The translations under genes were made by a program, and so were the position numbers. This document shows, in pieces, positions 63,499-64,000 of a stretch of 64,000 bases of DNA. Positions within the stretch are counted from its first letter, which is position 1. Each line of letters starts with the position of its first letter. This DNA comes from Rouxiella badensis. Lineage in GTDB: Bacteria > Pseudomonadota > Gammaproteobacteria > Enterobacterales > Enterobacteriaceae. Location: NCBI GenBank assembly GCA_026967495.1, contig CP114060.1, positions 2,108,001-2,172,000 of the forward strand. Direction: 5' to 3'. The notes under the pieces were generated by a model. It was not told where the DNA came from. It worked only from the letters and a program-made list of their open reading frames with translations, and made no database searches.

Positions 63499-63845
63499 AA
63501 AAGCTTCGTTTAGAGGTCGATGAGTTCGAGCGTGCGGCCATCAATGAAGGTGTCCGCAAGGTGATACTCAGTGGTGATTTCAACCGACCAAACTCCCAGC
63601 TTTACCGCGTCATGCATGCGGCGATGGGGTCTACATGGTACACCCTGCGCGACTTGGAATTGGTGGTGTTGAATATGTTTGGCCACGCAGACACGCAGGC
63701 GGCAATCAGTGCGCGACTTCGTGAAGTAGACCCAGTGGTACACGGCCTGCGGAAGGATAAACGCATGGTGAAGGATCCGGATTCAGGTAAGCAGGTATGG
63801 TTTTACCGCCTGGTGGCCGCCAAGGGCGAGGACAAAGCAGCATGA
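63495..63845 (+). CDS. Hypothetical prophage protein
   Basis: A 116-residue basic protein, MKKLRLEVDEFERAAINEGV to VAAKGEDKAA, with YTLRDLELVVLNMFGHADTQ near the middle. It may contain a winged-helix fold, but the family is not recognised. It overlaps both neighbours by ATGA, so it belongs to the replication operon. Confidence 0.65.
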   Translation: MKKLRLEVDEFERAAINEGVRKVILSGDFNRPNSQLYRVMHAAMGSTWYTLRDLELVVLNMFGHADTQAAISARLREVDPVVHGLRKDKRMVKDPDSGKQVWFYRLVAAKGEDKAA

Positions 63846-64000
63846 TAAAACAGTTAAGCCCGATAACTCCTAAGCAACGTGAGGTTCTGGAGTTCTTGAA
63901 AAGTTTCTTGGCGGAGAACGGTTTCCCTCCGACCCGAGGCGAGATAGCTGAGCATTTCGGATTTAAGTCACCGAATGCAGCTGATGAAAACCTGCGTAGC
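63842..64000 (+). CDS. LexA-like DNA-binding domain protein, 3' end outside
   Basis: Fifty-three codons are seen before the window ends. KQREVLEFLKSFLAENGFPP, TRGEIAEHFGFKSPNAADEN is the LexA-type winged helix. Many phages carry such a single-domain protein after the replication genes. Whether an S24 domain follows cannot be seen. Confidence 0.75.
   Translation, partial: MIKQLSPITPKQREVLEFLKSFLAENGFPPTRGEIAEHFGFKSPNAADENLRS

Larger units (their letters stand above)
51500..64000. mobile_element. Lambdoid prophage, left part
   Basis: From the integrase at 51687 rightwards the genes are phage-like: excisionase, early leftward operon, RdgC, a leader with boxA, divergent CI/Cro-like control, and O- and DnaC-like replication genes. 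The right end, with head and tail genes, is outside the window. I could not find its attachment core; the integrase lies on the 5' side of argW, opposite to the satellite. Confidence 0.85.

Overview
The window is chromosomal DNA of an enterobacterium (Enterobacterales). The house-keeping genes (gltX, nupC, mntH, glk, yfeO-like, ypdA/ypdB, alaC) match Escherichia/Yersinia-type proteins and keep part of the E. coli neighbourhood. The mix of ethanolamine ammonia-lyase, indolepyruvate decarboxylase and inositol genes suggests a Rahnella/Rouxiella/Hafnia-like environmental genus, but the genus cannot be fixed from this sequence. Bases 1-33000 are core and metabolic. They hold the end of an ethanolamine operon (eutB partial, eutC), a Lys/Val tRNA operon, gltX, a formate/nitrite-type channel, two tRNA-Ala genes, nupC, Fur-boxed mntH, a secreted tyrosine phosphatase fused to an autotransporter barrel, an aldo-keto reductase, ipdC, a LysR/PACE-efflux divergent pair, an Asp/Glu racemase, yfeO, glk, the ypdAB pyruvate-sensing pair, alaC, cytochrome b561, and an inositol cluster (RpiR regulator, lspA-like gene, iolD, iolH).

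Bases 33000-39570 form an AT-rich accessory zone of small unknown genes: two zinc-ribbon membrane paralogues, an AriR/YmgB-like protein, an unpaired HigA-like repressor, a DUF3761 protein and a lipoprotein.

Bases 39571-51436 are a complete P4-type phage satellite inserted in the 3' end of tRNA-Arg(CCT) (argW). A 19-bp direct repeat bounds it. It carries a P2/P4-like cos site, an Ogr/Delta activator, a Sid/Psu-like gene, the alpha primase-helicase with an iteron array, an Icd/Ash-like gene, AlpA and a P4-type integrase. Between the Ogr gene and cos, where P4 satellites carry anti-phage cargo, lies an AT-rich three-gene operon (40443-42734). It encodes a PD-(D/E)XK-like nuclease and two unrecognised proteins, and it is the best candidate here for an undescribed defence system.

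Bases 51500-64000 are the first part of a lambdoid prophage whose integrase lies on the other side of argW; its right end is outside the window. Its left operon carries excisionase, small genes, a cytosine-5 methyltransferase containing a long overlapping second frame, an exonuclease, an HD hydrolase and rdgC. Upstream of rdgC is a roughly 1.1-kb untranslated leader with an rRNA-type boxA and a terminator. The immunity region has a CI-like repressor that appears unable to cleave itself, and a convergent small gene under a perfect LexA box, which looks like an SOS-controlled antirepressor. Cro-like, YmfL-like, O-like and DnaC-like genes follow.

Many reading frames are broken by single-base indels. 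Most breaks fall either at sites that should read GRGCYC (GAGCTC, GGGCTC, GGGCCC) or in homopolymers one base too short. This looks like a long-read-only assembly of modified DNA rather than real gene decay, so genes marked pseudogene for this reason are probably intact in the organism.
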